This document shows positions 1-9,227 of a stretch of DNA of 64,000 bases, in pieces. How positions within the stretch are numbered: position 1 is the first letter of the stretch; the number at the start of each line of letters is the position of its first letter. The stretch spans positions 4,934,001-4,998,000 of the forward strand of contig NZ_CP118108.1 in assembly GCF_028747985.1 (NCBI RefSeq). Direction: 5' to 3'. The notes below the pieces were generated by a model. That model saw nothing but the letters and a program-made list of their open reading frames with translations, was not told where the DNA came from and searched no databases. Both the position numbers and the translations under genes were made by a program. The DNA comes from Paenibacillus urinalis (GTDB lineage: Bacteria; Bacillota; Bacilli; Paenibacillales; Paenibacillaceae).

Positions 1-1108
1 TGCCAAAATGGTGCAAAATCGCACTGACAATCCGTTCAGAAGCACGTCCGTCACCAAATGGATTCGCTGCTTCACTCATCGATGCGTACAGTTCCGAGTC
101 GGTTAATAATGCCTTCGTTCTGGCATATACCTGCTCCTCGTTCGTGCCGACAAGCTCCAGTGTTCCCGCTTCAACACCCTCAGGTCTCTCCGTCGTATCA
201 CGAAGGACTAGAACAGGTACTCCATAGGACGGTGCTTCCTCCTGCATGCCTCCTGAATCGGTAAGAATCAGATGCGTATGCGGATAAATATTGTGGAAAT
301 CTACAACGTCCAGCGGATCAATCAGCTTAATACGCGGGTGTCCTCCCAGAATTTCGTATGCCGGCTCTTTGACTGCAGGACTCAGATGCACAGGGTAGAC
401 GATGGCTACATCCTCAAACTCATCTGCGATGCGCTTGACGGCTCTGAATATGTTGCGGTGAGGCTCGCCTTGGGATTCACGGCGGTGAGCCGTCATTAGA
501 ATGAGCCGCTTGCCTTCTGCAAATTCGAGCACCGGATGCGTGTAATCATCCCGTACCGTATATTGAAACACATCTGTGACCGTATTGCCTGTGACGTATA
601 CACTTGACTCCGGCTTATTTTCTCGCAGGAGATTGTTCGCAGACATATCTGTCGGTGCAAAATGCAAGTCCGCAAGCACACCTGTCAGCTGTCTGTTCAT
701 CTCCTCAGGGAATGGTGACAGCTTGTTCCACGTACGAAGCCCTGCTTCCACATGTCCAACCTTGATCTGCTGCAAAAATGCCGCATAGCTGGCAAGGAAT
801 GTGGTCAGGGTATCTCCATGAACGAGTACAATGTCCGGTTTCGCTTCCTGCAAGACCGGTTCAAGTCCTTGAAGGACTCTTACCGTAATTTCGTTCAGTG
901 TCTGACGGTCCTTCATGACATCCAGATCATAATCCGGTGTAATGTTGAACACTTCCAGCACTTGATCCAGCATCTGACGATGCTGAGCTGTAACACATAC
1001 AATTGATTCGATCTCATCAGGGTGACGTTCCAGCTCCAAAATAAGCGGCGCCATCTTGATCGCTTCCGGGCGGACTCCGAAAACCGTCATTACTTTAATC
1101 TTCGACAT
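1..1108 (-). CDS. wecB/mnaA: UDP-N-acetylglucosamine 2-epimerase (partial, C-terminus cut)
   Basis: Non-hydrolysing epimerase that interconverts UDP-GlcNAc and UDP-ManNAc in the cytoplasm, feeding teichoic acid linkage units or polysaccharides. The reading begins MSKIKVMTVFGVRPEAIKMA and stays open to base 1, giving 369 codons, so only about ten residues should be missing. Family signatures are visible: RPEAIKMAPL (13-22), VHGDTLTTF (96-104), GHVEAGLRT (118-126), and the UDP-binding C-terminal run DSGGMQEEAPSYG (284-296) followed by DTTERPEG. It lies 34 bp downstream of upp on the same strand, so the two probably form one transcript. The family call is secure; which polymer it serves is unknown. 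Confidence 0.95.
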   Translation of the reverse strand, partial: MSKIKVMTVFGVRPEAIKMAPLILELERHPDEIESIVCVTAQHRQMLDQVLEVFNITPDYDLDVMKDRQTLNEITVRVLQGLEPVLQEAKPDIVLVHGDTLTTFLASYAAFLQQIKVGHVEAGLRTWNKLSPFPEEMNRQLTGVLADLHFAPTDMSANNLLRENKPESSVYVTGNTVTDVFQYTVRDDYTHPVLEFAEGKRLILMTAHRRESQGEPHRNIFRAVKRIADEFEDVAIVYPVHLSPAVKEPAYEILGGHPRIKLIDPLDVVDFHNIYPHTHLILTDSGGMQEEAPSYGVPVLVLRDTTERPEGVEAGTLELVGTNEEQVYARTKALLTDSELYASMSEAANPFGDGRASERIVSAILHHFG

Positions 1109-1142
1109 TCGCGTTCGAGCCCCTTTGTATCAGAATGATTTG

Positions 1143-1772
1143 TTATTTCGTACCGTACAAGCGGTCTCCTGCGTCACCAAGACCAGGAATAATGTAGCCG
1201 TGGTCATCCAGACCTTCATCAAGTGCAGCCACATAAATGTCCACATCGGGGTGAGCATCATGAACGGCCTTGACACCTTCTGGTGCAGCCACCAGGTTCA
1301 TCATCTTGATCTGAGTGCAGCCGCGCTTCTTCAGCACATCAATCGCCGCAATCGCAGAGCCGCCAGTGGCCAGCATCGGATCGATTACGATGAGCTCGCG
1401 TTCCGTTACATCTGTAGGAAGCTTCGTATAGTACTCCACAGGCTGCAAAGTCTCAGGATCGCGGAACAGACCCACATGCCCTACTTTGGCCGCAGGAATC
1501 AATTTCACGACGCCATCCAGCATACCAAGCCCCGCGCGCAGAATCGGAATAAGTCCCAGCATACGTCCTGAGATGACCTTACCCTCTGTCTCGGCTACAG
1601 GTGTCTGCACAGTTATCGTTTCGAGCGGAATATCGCGTGTTATTTCGTATGCCATTAAAGTTGCCACTTCATCTACGAGTTCACGAAAATCCTTAGTGTT
1701 CGTGCGCATGTCACGAATAATTGTCAATTTGTGTTGAATCAACGGGTGATCACATACCACCAATTTTCCCAT
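1143..1772 (-). CDS. upp: uracil phosphoribosyltransferase
   Basis: Pyrimidine salvage: uracil plus PRPP gives UMP and pyrophosphate. The protein is 209 residues, the usual length. The PRPP loop [11 protein letters not shown] lies at 130-140, and the C-terminus [13 protein letters not shown] is typical. I chose the ATG at 1772 because a GGAGGG sequence lies just upstream and the product then starts [15 protein letters not shown], as in Bacillus Upp; an in-frame ATG at 1799 would add nine residues without support. It sits between glyA and wecB, as upp follows glyA in many Bacillales. Confidence 0.96.
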   Translation of the reverse strand: MGKLVVCDHPLIQHKLTIIRDMRTNTKDFRELVDEVATLMAYEITRDIPLETITVQTPVAETEGKVISGRMLGLIPILRAGLGMLDGVVKLIPAAKVGHVGLFRDPETLQPVEYYTKLPTDVTERELIVIDPMLATGGSAIAAIDVLKKRGCTQIKMMNLVAAPEGVKAVHDAHPDVDIYVAALDEGLDDHGYIIPGLGDAGDRLYGTK

Positions 1773-1918
1773 TGCTTGTCCCTCCGGTAGGTTCTTCATT
1801 CATCATCAACAGCCGCATCTACGCAAATTATAGACAGGCAAGTCGATAAATCCTGTATATTATATCATTCCCTATCCTTAAAATGCACCTTCATCTGACG
1901 GTATCATTCGAACAGTAT

Positions 1919-1953
1919 AAAAAAGACCGAACTACCATGATAGCAGTCCGGTC
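1919..1953 (-). terminator. intrinsic terminator after glyA
   Basis: Read on the minus strand, GACCGGACT pairs with AGTTCGGTC around a short loop and is followed directly by a run of Ts. It lies about 60 bp past the glyA stop and before upp, so glyA and upp are probably separate transcripts. Confidence 0.8.
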
Positions 1954-2012
1954 CGTTGTTCAAGAAAATAGCCGAGACAGCTAATTCTCAGTATGGGAAA
2001 ATTTGTTTTATT

Positions 2013-3260
2013 TTAGTACTTTAGCTCTGGATAAAGCGGGAATTTGTCAGTTAACGCCGTTACTTGTCGTTTTGCTTCTTCCAGCACCGTAGCATCTTGA
2101 GCGTTCTTCAGCGTCTTGGCGATAATTTTACCGATCTCAACCATCGCTTCTTCGTCCATGCCGCGGGAAGTTGCTGCAGGCGTGCCGATCCGAATACCGC
2201 TCGTTACAAACGGACTTGTAGGATCAAATGGAATCGCATTTTTGTTAACCGTAATACCGATCGAATCAAGCACATGCTCTGCATCTTTACCTGTAATGTT
2301 GATATTGCGGGTATCGATCAGCATCAAGTGGTTGTCCGTACCGCCGGAAACGATATTCAGACCCTCTGCAATCAAAGTTTCAGCTAGAACTTGAGCATTC
2401 TTCACTACATTTTGAGCATAAGTTTTGAAAGAAGGCTGAAGAGCTTCCCCGAGGGCAACCGCTTTGGCAGCAATAACGTGCATCAACGGTCCGCCCTGGC
2501 TTCCTGGGAATACAGCCTTATCAATCGCAGCAGCCCATGGCTTGCGCGTAAGGATCATACCACCACGTGGTCCGCGAAGGGTCTTATGTGTCGTTGTTGT
2601 TACAAAATGAGCATGCGGCACCGGATTCGGATGCAGACCTGCTGCCACGAGACCCGCAATATGGGCCATATCCACCATGAACAATGCACCTACATCGTTA
2701 GCAATGCTCGCAAGTGCTTCAAAATCAATGGTACGCGGATAAGCGCTGGCACCTGCTACGATCAGACGAGGGCGATGCTTAAACGCCGCTTTGCGAACCT
2801 CGTTGTAGTCGATGCGGAATGTATCTTCCTGAACACCATAAGCAACAAAGTTATAGAGAAGACCCGATGCATTCACCGGGCTGCCGTGTGTCAAATGACC
2901 GCCATGTGCAAGGTTCATCCCGAGCACGGTGTCTCCAGGCTTAAGCGCCGCAAGGTATACAGCCATATTCGCCTGTGCACCGGAGTGCGGCTGAACGTTG
3001 ACATGCTCTGCACCAAACAATTCTTTGGCACGTTCACGAGCGATATCTTCGACGATATCAACATGCTCGCATCCGCCATAGTAACGTTTGCCAGGGTAAC
3101 CTTCAGCATATTTATTTGTAAGTACGGAGCCCATCGCTTCGATAACCGCTTCGGAGACGATATTCTCAGAGGCAATCAGCTCGATATTGTTTTGCTGACG
3201 TTTGAGTTCCAATCCCATCGCATTAAGTACTGCCGGGTCTGCTTTGCGCAATTGATCCAT
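2013..3260 (-). CDS. glyA: serine hydroxymethyltransferase
   Basis: PLP enzyme that converts serine and tetrahydrofolate to glycine and 5,10-methylene-THF, the main one-carbon source. The 415-residue reading carries the PLP lysine in [14 protein letters not shown] (K226), the N-terminal [11 protein letters not shown] and [13 protein letters not shown] signatures, and a full-length C-terminus. The ATG at 3260 has GGAGG about ten bases upstream; an in-frame ATG at 3278 overlaps that Shine-Dalgarno sequence and is unlikely to be used. It follows ywlG by 42 bp. Both lie downstream of a ZTP riboswitch at 4047-4178, which suggests that folate stress (ZTP accumulation) raises their expression. Confidence 0.97.
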   Translation of the reverse strand: MDQLRKADPAVLNAMGLELKRQQNNIELIASENIVSEAVIEAMGSVLTNKYAEGYPGKRYYGGCEHVDIVEDIARERAKELFGAEHVNVQPHSGAQANMAVYLAALKPGDTVLGMNLAHGGHLTHGSPVNASGLLYNFVAYGVQEDTFRIDYNEVRKAAFKHRPRLIVAGASAYPRTIDFEALASIANDVGALFMVDMAHIAGLVAAGLHPNPVPHAHFVTTTTHKTLRGPRGGMILTRKPWAAAIDKAVFPGSQGGPLMHVIAAKAVALGEALQPSFKTYAQNVVKNAQVLAETLIAEGLNIVSGGTDNHLMLIDTRNINITGKDAEHVLDSIGITVNKNAIPFDPTSPFVTSGIRIGTPAATSRGMDEEAMVEIGKIIAKTLKNAQDATVLEEAKRQVTALTDKFPLYPELKY

Positions 3261-3302
3261 AACTTGAATTCCTCCCATATGATAGCTGTTTAAAATAAAT
3301 TC

Positions 3303-3899
3303 TTAATCACAAGTTGAAGTGTTACTGGTTACATCAAGCTGGTACACCGCACGCTCTCCGCCAATAAGCTTTGGCCTGGACAATGCGGTAGTCACCCGTG
3401 CTTCCCCAATATAACGCCTTGCTGTACGGTAAGGAACGGCAACTCTCTTCAAATGCATGCCGATGAGCGTCTCACCGATATCCATACCCGCATGTGCTTC
3501 GATTGTTTCGGCAAGACAGGGCTCTTGCAATGATCGATATGCCGCTGCGGCCATAGAGCCTCCTGCCTTCGGAACGGGTACGGCGGATACTTCCGTAAGT
3601 CCAAGCCTCTCAAGCAGGGAACGTTCCAGAACCAACGCTCGGTTCAAATGCTCGCAGCACTGCACAGCAATCTCGAAACCGTAAGCATTCTTTACTTCAT
3701 TGATACCTTGAAGCAGCGCTTGTGCAATCTCTGACGCTCCGGCTGTTCCAATGCGCTTGCCTGCTACCTCGCTTGTACTGGTACCAATGACGACGACTTT
3801 ACCTGGACCAAGCTTCCCTTCCGCCGCAAGCTCTTCCAGCACCTCAGCTGTCTGTGCCGTAAGATGATGCAATTCAGGGTGAATGCTGTTTTGTTCCAT
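3303..3899 (-). CDS. ywlG: YwlG family protein (UPF0340/DUF436)
   Basis: Conserved Firmicutes protein of unknown biochemical function, 198 residues. The family appearance is clear: VVIGTSTSEVAGKRIGTAGS-like segment near residues 36-54, FEIAVQCCEHLNRALV near 75-90 and VPVPKAGGSMAAAAY near 108-122. It keeps the Bacillales position directly before glyA. In B. subtilis rpiB lies between ywlE and ywlG; here that place holds no gene but a ZTP riboswitch. The leader from the riboswitch terminator to the ATG is about 150 bp. Co-transcription with glyA suggests, but does not prove, a link to one-carbon or purine metabolism. Confidence 0.9.
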   Translation of the reverse strand: MEQNSIHPELHHLTAQTAEVLEELAAEGKLGPGKVVVIGTSTSEVAGKRIGTAGASEIAQALLQGINEVKNAYGFEIAVQCCEHLNRALVLERSLLERLGLTEVSAVPVPKAGGSMAAAAYRSLQEPCLAETIEAHAGMDIGETLIGMHLKRVAVPYRTARRYIGEARVTTALSRPKLIGGERAVYQLDVTSNTSTCD

Positions 3900-4046
3900 A
3901 GCCTAATGAACCCTCCCCTTCCGTTTGTGACTTTAAAACGATCGCAAGAAAGAGTTGTTCACTCATGAGAATCGTCTAATTCGCCCTATTTTGCGATCTG
4001 CCAAGATCATTTGAGTCTTATTATACCGAAAAGTATGGCGAAATAC

Positions 4047-4178
4047 GAAAAAAGAGCAGTCTCCCACACAAGTATACCTTGCGTGCAAGAAATGCTCTTT
4101 TGCCCAGGCGACCGGCCGTTATCTCCGATGCTCCATCGTGGTTTAATCCACACTTGTCGCCAGTTACACCGGAATCTC
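4047..4178 (-). promoter_or_regulatory. ZTP (pfl-type) riboswitch with expression-platform terminator
   Basis: On the minus strand this leader contains the conserved pfl/ZTP features in order: a P1 arm TCCGGTG, TAACTGGCG, GTGTGGATTAAACCACG with a GG...CC hairpin, GGAGC, the closing P1 arm CATCGGA, then GGCCGGTCGCCTGGGCA. Directly after it, AAAAGAGCA and TGCTCTTTT form a terminator stem ending in Ts (4047-4101). Known ZTP riboswitches turn on one-carbon and purine genes, including glyA, when ZMP/ZTP builds up. The position upstream of ywlG-glyA fits this. The terminator overlaps the 3' edge of the aptamer, which suggests control by attenuation. The family match is from remembered consensus. 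Confidence 0.85.
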
Positions 4179-4248
4179 ATTTATCTACTTCATCATAGAA
4201 CATCAGATGTTAGAAATCAACTACTTCTAGAGCGCTGTACCAAAAAAA

Positions 4249-4821
4249 TCAGCTGAGCTTATCCAGCACACGCTCAACCGCAGAACGGATCTCCGCTGCC
4301 GTCACATCATAATCTTCTCTACTGCCCCCAAAAGGGTCTGAAATATCAAAGCTTGGAATCCGCTGCTGAATTTCGATAATACGCTGACGATCCGAGGCCA
4401 GCACTTCCTGTCCAAGCGCACGCTTCATTTGCCATTCTGCATACAATCGATCCCGTTCCTTAAGATCAGCCAGGACTTTTGGATCATCTTCTGCATATTC
4501 CTTCAGCGTGTAGATCTTGTCAGCACACTCGGGATAATGATGAATGACTTGCTGCTTATGTGAACCCGTTAGGGTTAATATAAGATCTGCCCATTGGACC
4601 AAATCACGATTGACCGAGGATGAAGTTATGACATCCTGAATATCGTGATCCCTAAGCACAGCAGCTGCATGACGAGAAATCGTACTTCCATCTATGGCAG
4701 ACACTCCTGCGGATCGAACTTCTACATCAATGCCTCTTGCAGCAGCAGATTTGCGAAACAATCCCTCTGCCATCGGGCTGCGGCAAGTATTGCCTGTACA
4801 TACGAATAGAATATTCTTCAT
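4249..4821 (-). CDS. ywlE: low-molecular-weight protein phosphatase, YwlE-type (arginine phosphatase)
   Basis: Cytoplasmic phosphatase of the LMW-PTP fold. The P-loop CTGNTCRS (8-15) holds the nucleophile C8 and R14; the general acid lies in SDPFGGS near the C-terminus. Thr at the fifth loop position is the residue linked in B. subtilis YwlE to phospho-arginine specificity, opposing the McsB kinase that tags proteins for ClpCP. At 190 residues it is about 40 longer than B. subtilis YwlE; the extra stretch is a charged helical insert around residues 110-150, before the DP motif. mntP lies upstream, in conserved order. Confidence 0.88.
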   Translation of the reverse strand: MKNILFVCTGNTCRSPMAEGLFRKSAAARGIDVEVRSAGVSAIDGSTISRHAAAVLRDHDIQDVITSSSVNRDLVQWADLILTLTGSHKQQVIHHYPECADKIYTLKEYAEDDPKVLADLKERDRLYAEWQMKRALGQEVLASDRQRIIEIQQRIPSFDISDPFGGSREDYDVTAAEIRSAVERVLDKLS

Positions 4822-4935
4822 ATGATCACCTCCGTCGTCTGTATACCTGGATGAACTCCACTGTCATTAAGTTTCCTATGAGATGATTTCTATTGTATGA
4901 CGCATCGTCTCAATATGCAAAGGAGAATAAACGAG

Positions 4936-5505
4936 CTAGAAGATGAACAGCATGCCAAAAGCCAGCAATATCGCCCCTCCTACAGCCTCTCCGTATTCTC
5001 CGAGATTTCGGCTCACTCTCCTGCCTATTAATAAACCGACCATGGACATCACGAAACCACAGATGCCGAAGGCAATAACGGTCAGCCATAAATCACTCTT
5101 GAACATACCAAGGGTTACACCAACGGAGAAGGAATCTATACTGACACTAACCGCAAATATCATTGTCCCGGCAAACGTCCGGTGGTCCATGAAATTCGAC
5201 TCCCCAGGTCTCAAGGCATTAAATATCATATGCGCGCCGAGTGCAAGTAGCAAGCCTCCTGCTACATAGGAAGTAATCTGACCCAGAAAGGAGCTGACAT
5301 ATTGTCCTGTGTAGAAACCAATTAAAGGCATAAGAATATGAAACAGTGATATCAGCAAGCTCAGCCGAAGCACATGCAGAAGCCGAATCCCCTTCATGCC
5401 TATTCCAATCCCCAGCGAAAATGCATCCATTCCTAGAGCAACAGCCATAATCATAATTGTAATAAGATGGCCTAGTTCAGCAGGTGCGACAAGACAAGCA
5501 TTCAT
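4936..5505 (-). CDS. mntP: manganese efflux pump MntP
   Basis: Six-helix membrane protein that exports Mn2+. The reading shows the paired family motifs LGMDAFSLGIGIGMKG in helix 1 and SVSIDSFSVGVTLGMF in the second half, each with the conserved membrane aspartate. The ATG at 5505 gives 189 residues and has GGGGG five to six bases upstream; an upstream in-frame GTG at 5523 is less well placed. It lies between ywlE and the Sua5-type gene, as ywlD does in B. subtilis. No Mn riboswitch (yybP-ykoY) was recognised upstream. Confidence 0.9.
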   Translation of the reverse strand: MNACLVAPAELGHLITIMIMAVALGMDAFSLGIGIGMKGIRLLHVLRLSLLISLFHILMPLIGFYTGQYVSSFLGQITSYVAGGLLLALGAHMIFNALRPGESNFMDHRTFAGTMIFAVSVSIDSFSVGVTLGMFKSDLWLTVIAFGICGFVMSMVGLLIGRRVSRNLGEYGEAVGGAILLAFGMLFIF

Positions 5506-5580
5506 CCATACCCCCATGTCCACTTTAAGTCTTGTACACCATATGCGGACAAGAAGTAAAACATGACAAGTATAAGGTAC

Positions 5581-6684
5581 TTACGTCACATGGATGATCT
5601 GATGTCCTGCTGCTTTTAACAGACGATTCATAATCGCTGCTCCAAGCCCATCGGAAGGACAGGCCTCAGCCAGAATATAGGATGCGCCCATCTCATCACA
5701 GCTTCGGAGAGCGGCATACAGCAGATGAGCTCCCTCCGCCAGCCGATCCATACTGCCCAGCGAGAACAAGCCATCGGCCTGATACTGATCGATATGCTCA
5801 CTGAAGGCTAGAACCGCGGTTACTTCCCCGCCTCTCTTGGCTTCATGAAGCCTGCTGGAGATATAATCCGTTACTTTAGAAGCATCTCCATCGACTATAC
5901 AGAGTGCACCTTTGGGGGCATAATGCGTGTATTTCATACCTGGTGAACGGGGCGCAACCAAGCTCTCATTGTGATCCGCAGCAAGACCCGGGTCAACGCG
6001 AACCTCGGAAACAACCGTCCTCAGCTGTTCTGCCGTAATTCCACCAGGACGCAGAATCGTTACTGTTCCATCCGCATCTGCTTGCACGACCGTTGATTCC
6101 ACCCCAACACCGGTAGCCCCGCCGTCCACAATCCCTGCAATGCGTCCATCCAGATCAACCTGAACATGCTCCGCGAGTGTAGGACTGGGTCTTCCTGAGC
6201 GATTCGCACTTGGAGCGGCAACAGGACAGTCCGCCAAGGCCAGGAGCTGCAGAGCCACAGGATGGTCCGGCATACGAACGCCAACCGTGTCGAGCCCAGC
6301 AGTCACCCGCGCTGACAAGACCCCCGGCTTAAGCGGCAAAATAACTGTCAGCGGCCCCGGCCAAAAAGTATTCATCAGCGCTTCAGATACTTCATTGATC
6401 TCACTTACAAATTCGCCTAGCTGCTCCCGATTCGCGATATGCACGATCAGTGGATTGTCCGATGGTCTTCCTTTGGCTTCAAACACCGCTTCCACCGCTG
6501 TCGTATTTCTCGCATCCGCACCCAGCCCATACACGGTCTCTGTAGGAAACGCAACAATGGAACCCTCCCGAAGGAGCTGCGCAGCTTCTTCCAGATGTTC
6601 CATCGCTTGTATCGTGTGTTGTTCCAGCCAGCCATGCTGGACATTGCTATTCTGCGGAGACACCTGCCAATAAGAGGTCTTCAT
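5581..6684 (-). CDS. ywlC: L-threonylcarbamoyladenylate synthase (Sua5/YwlC)
   Basis: Makes threonylcarbamoyl-AMP from threonine, bicarbonate and ATP for tRNA t6A37 modification. The N-terminal YrdC domain shows FPTETVYGLGADA, KGRPSDNPLIVHI, and SANRSGRPSPT; the linker SPGMKYTHYAPKGALC leads into the C-terminal Sua5 domain ending in AIMNRLLKAAGH. The start is uncertain: I favour the ATG at 6684 (MKTSYWQVSP) because it matches B. subtilis YwlC; another ATG at 6714 adds ten residues. Ribosome binding sites are weak for both. About 370 residues, normal for the long Sua5 form. Confidence 0.93.
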   Translation of the reverse strand: MKTSYWQVSPQNSNVQHGWLEQHTIQAMEHLEEAAQLLREGSIVAFPTETVYGLGADARNTTAVEAVFEAKGRPSDNPLIVHIANREQLGEFVSEINEVSEALMNTFWPGPLTVILPLKPGVLSARVTAGLDTVGVRMPDHPVALQLLALADCPVAAPSANRSGRPSPTLAEHVQVDLDGRIAGIVDGGATGVGVESTVVQADADGTVTILRPGGITAEQLRTVVSEVRVDPGLAADHNESLVAPRSPGMKYTHYAPKGALCIVDGDASKVTDYISSRLHEAKRGGEVTAVLAFSEHIDQYQADGLFSLGSMDRLAEGAHLLYAALRSCDEMGASYILAEACPSDGLGAAIMNRLLKAAGHQIIHVT

Positions 6685-6859
6685 TCCCGCGTCTCTATTT
6701 GAATTGTTTGTCATTTGCAATCATCCAGCCTCATCTTGTATTCGTTAAATGCTTATAGTATAGCATAGTTGTCGAGTTTTCGATGGCATGGCCATGTCAC
6801 TATTCCAATCCGACGAACGGCCCCCGTCCTAAACTCTACTCCTCGCTGATCACGACCTG

Positions 6860-7528
6860 CTAAGCAAACATGCTGCCAGCCCAATCCCACATTTTAACCA
6901 ATAAATCCCATAAGAAAAATCGGACTTCAGGCTCAGAAGCGCCCTCTGCAGCAGCTATCTCTGTGCTTTGTTCATTTCCATTCGTCGAACTTCCTGTATC
7001 AGCCGCAGCCTTATCTGCTAGATCTCCATTGCTGCCACCTACAAAGCATAGAGGAGGAAACAATACGCACCACCAATTCTGACCTTCACCTTTACCGAGC
7101 GTGATTCGAACCGCTTCATAATCGCCTGCCGGATAGACCAGCTTGCCGTACATCTTCGTCGGAAACGGGACAACCGCCAGCTCTACATTATATTCATAAT
7201 CCAGTCCGCGAGTTGTGAGCTCCTCGCCTACCAATTCTTTTAGCTGAGGAATATGCTCTTGAACCATCGTTCTTGCCTGATTCAGACTATTCGGATTGTC
7301 GAGCTCAGGAACCCACTCATTCATCTGCATAACTACAGCGTCCCGAATCTCTCTTTTGACGAGCTGATCACCGGGCATATCCGAGTTAGCCAGTATGCGC
7401 AGCCGGATGGACTCCTGCGGAATGAGCGTTTGATGAAGCGCAGCATCCATCTTCTGACCTTCCCAGCTCATCATGACAATCATCATTACCACCACGATCA
7501 TTAGAAACTGCTTCATACTCTTCCGCAT
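6860..7528 (-). CDS. spoIIR: stage II sporulation protein R
   Basis: Secreted forespore signalling protein that triggers SpoIIGA to cleave pro-sigma-E in the mother cell. The 222-residue product has an N-terminal membrane/signal helix (about 5-22), then the SpoIIR core: IPQESIRLRILANSDMPGDQ, VKREIRDAVV, a central amphipathic region, and YGKLVYPAGDYEAVRITLG followed by GQNWWCVLFPPLCF near residues 155-170. A Ser/Gly/Glu-rich low-complexity stretch (about 175-200) precedes an aromatic tail. GGGGGAG lies six bases before the ATG. It shows that the organism forms endospores. Confidence 0.95.
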   Translation of the reverse strand: MRKSMKQFLMIVVVMMIVMMSWEGQKMDAALHQTLIPQESIRLRILANSDMPGDQLVKREIRDAVVMQMNEWVPELDNPNSLNQARTMVQEHIPQLKELVGEELTTRGLDYEYNVELAVVPFPTKMYGKLVYPAGDYEAVRITLGKGEGQNWWCVLFPPLCFVGGSNGDLADKAAADTGSSTNGNEQSTEIAAAEGASEPEVRFFLWDLLVKMWDWAGSMFA

Positions 7529-7825
7529 ACCCGTCTCCCCCTTAGGCCATGTTCTTCATGTCTATCAGTATGTCCCCGTTTACTAGAGTTAAACCTAGCA
7601 TTTGAAATTTTAAGAGATTCGCTCTATTTCGTAGTACCGCCTATTAGTGCGAAGAAATGAGACTGCAGATAAGGGGGATCGAGAGATGGGATGATAGAGT
7701 TCATGGGAAGATAAAGTTCATGGGAAGGTAAAGTCAGCACTTGTGAAAATACAAAGGGAAGTACAGCCTGTGCAGAGCAGCTCCTCTGTCCACAGTCCAT
7801 ACTTCCCTGAATCTTATCTTATTGA
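7529..7825. other. intergenic stretch with a short tandem repeat
   Basis: About 300 bp between spoIIR and the SEDS gene. No gene was seen. Around 7702-7735 a 17-bp unit beginning AGTTCATGGGAAG occurs twice in a row with one difference. The terminator of the SEDS gene occupies 7755-7808. Confidence 0.6.
7755..7808 (-). terminator. hairpin after the SEDS gene
   Basis: AGGGAAGTA and TACTTCCCT form the base of a long stem-loop with further inner pairing. On the minus strand it is followed by a T-rich but not pure-T stretch. It lies 18 bp past the stop codon at 7826. Confidence 0.55.
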
Positions 7826-9028
7826 CTAGGCTCTAGCTTCCTTGCGGCTGAAAGAGCGTTTCTTCTGCTCATTGCTCGACGGAGACGGCATATCATCATC
7901 GGTCTCCTGTCCGTGCACCCGAATACTCATGATCAAGCCGATACTTGCCATATTAATCATGAGTGATGTCCCCCCGTAGCTAATGAAGGGAAGTGTAATT
8001 CCGGTCAGCGGCATGATTCCAATGAAGGCGCCGATATTGACAAACACCTGGTACAAATACATCGCCACCACACCGACAATAATGTACGGCCCGGTCCTCT
8101 CCTTCGTCTCAAGCGCAATCAAGATCATTCGGTGAATCAGTATAAAATATAGTAGCAGCAGTACCGATGAACCCACAAACCCGAATTCCTCCGCAATCAG
8201 CACAAATATGGAGTCGGAGTAAGTGTACGGAACTCGTCCGGACTGTACAGAAGAGCCGTCCATGAAGCCTTTCCCCGTAATCCCGCCAGAACCGATGGCG
8301 AGCTTGGCATTATCGGTGTGCCAGGAGGCTTTGGCGGTCGCCTTCTCGGGTACGAGCCAAGGGTCCAGACGCTCAGCCCAGTGCGTACGGCCGATTTTGT
8401 CCAGATAATCATAGATCGAGTCGTGATATACCGTATACAGCTTGATACCACCGCCCACTACCACAGCGACAATCACAAAACCAATAAGTGCATGAGACGC
8501 TTTAACATTTCCGATCCACAAGAGAGCAATTAGGATCACCACATAAGCCAGCGCGTTTCCAAGGTCATTCTGGAGCATGACAAGGGCAAACGGTAAAAAA
8601 GTCAGAAGGCCGATCGGCACAACATCTCTCCAAAAATCCAGCTTCGACTTGTCCCGTTTAATCAGTACAGAGGCGAGGAAAATAACCAGCACCAGCTTGA
8701 AGAGCTCTGCCGGCTGAATAGACAGCGGTCCGAGCTGAATCCAGCCGGTCGCATTATTCAGGTTGCTTCCGAAGAAGTTCGCCGCGAGCAGCGTAGCCAG
8801 TCCGAAGAAATAGATATACAAGGCATATTTGACTAACAGCCGATAATCGACCAGCGTAATCGCAAACATCGCTCCAAAGCCCAGCACATAATAAGCCAGC
8901 ATCCGAAGATGATGACCTTCTAGATTCGTGCCGTGCGTGGCACTGTACAAGCTCAAGATACTAATGACCATAAGCAGGCAGATGATGACCAGGATGGAAG
9001 CATCCATCTTTTTAAACTTCTGCAGCAT
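7826..9028 (-). CDS. SEDS peptidoglycan polymerase, RodA/FtsW family
   Basis: Integral membrane glycosyltransferase that polymerises lipid II together with a class B PBP. The 400-residue sequence has about ten hydrophobic segments. Family marks are FGSNLNNATGWIQLGPLSIQPAE near residues 87-109, the QNDLGNAL segment near 150, and a C-terminal block GIMPLTGITLPFISYGGTS near 340-358. The overall pattern is closer to RodA than to FtsW, but I cannot decide between elongation and sporulation roles. A cytoplasmic tail rich in Ser, Arg and Lys ends the protein. GGGGGA precedes the ATG. It sits between spoIIR and prmC. Confidence 0.9.
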   Translation of the reverse strand: MLQKFKKMDASILVIICLLMVISILSLYSATHGTNLEGHHLRMLAYYVLGFGAMFAITLVDYRLLVKYALYIYFFGLATLLAANFFGSNLNNATGWIQLGPLSIQPAELFKLVLVIFLASVLIKRDKSKLDFWRDVVPIGLLTFLPFALVMLQNDLGNALAYVVILIALLWIGNVKASHALIGFVIVAVVVGGGIKLYTVYHDSIYDYLDKIGRTHWAERLDPWLVPEKATAKASWHTDNAKLAIGSGGITGKGFMDGSSVQSGRVPYTYSDSIFVLIAEEFGFVGSSVLLLLYFILIHRMILIALETKERTGPYIIVGVVAMYLYQVFVNIGAFIGIMPLTGITLPFISYGGTSLMINMASIGLIMSIRVHGQETDDDMPSPSSNEQKKRSFSRKEARA

Positions 9029-9191
9029 GAAGCCGTCCCCCTAAAACGCGTCCTGTTTCGGTATAACACGATAACACGTGTATGAAACCATCAGCGCATT
9101 TCACAATTTACAATTTTAAATCCACACTTCAATTCGACATAATGTTACACACTTCATCTATTGTAAGGGATCGCTTCGGAAAAAGAAAATC

Positions 9192-9222
9192 AAGAGGGAT
9201 TACAATTTCGTAATCCCTCTTC
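9192..9222 (-). terminator. intrinsic terminator after prmC
   Basis: AAGAGGGATTAC pairs with GTAATCCCTCTT across a six-base loop. It lies immediately past the prmC stop and is followed on the minus strand by TTTTC-rich sequence. Confidence 0.75.
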
Positions 9223-9227
9223 CAGTC

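Noticed and set aside
2391..3293. 300-codon frame opposite glyA
   Set aside because: Shadow of a conserved enzyme gene with complete motifs.
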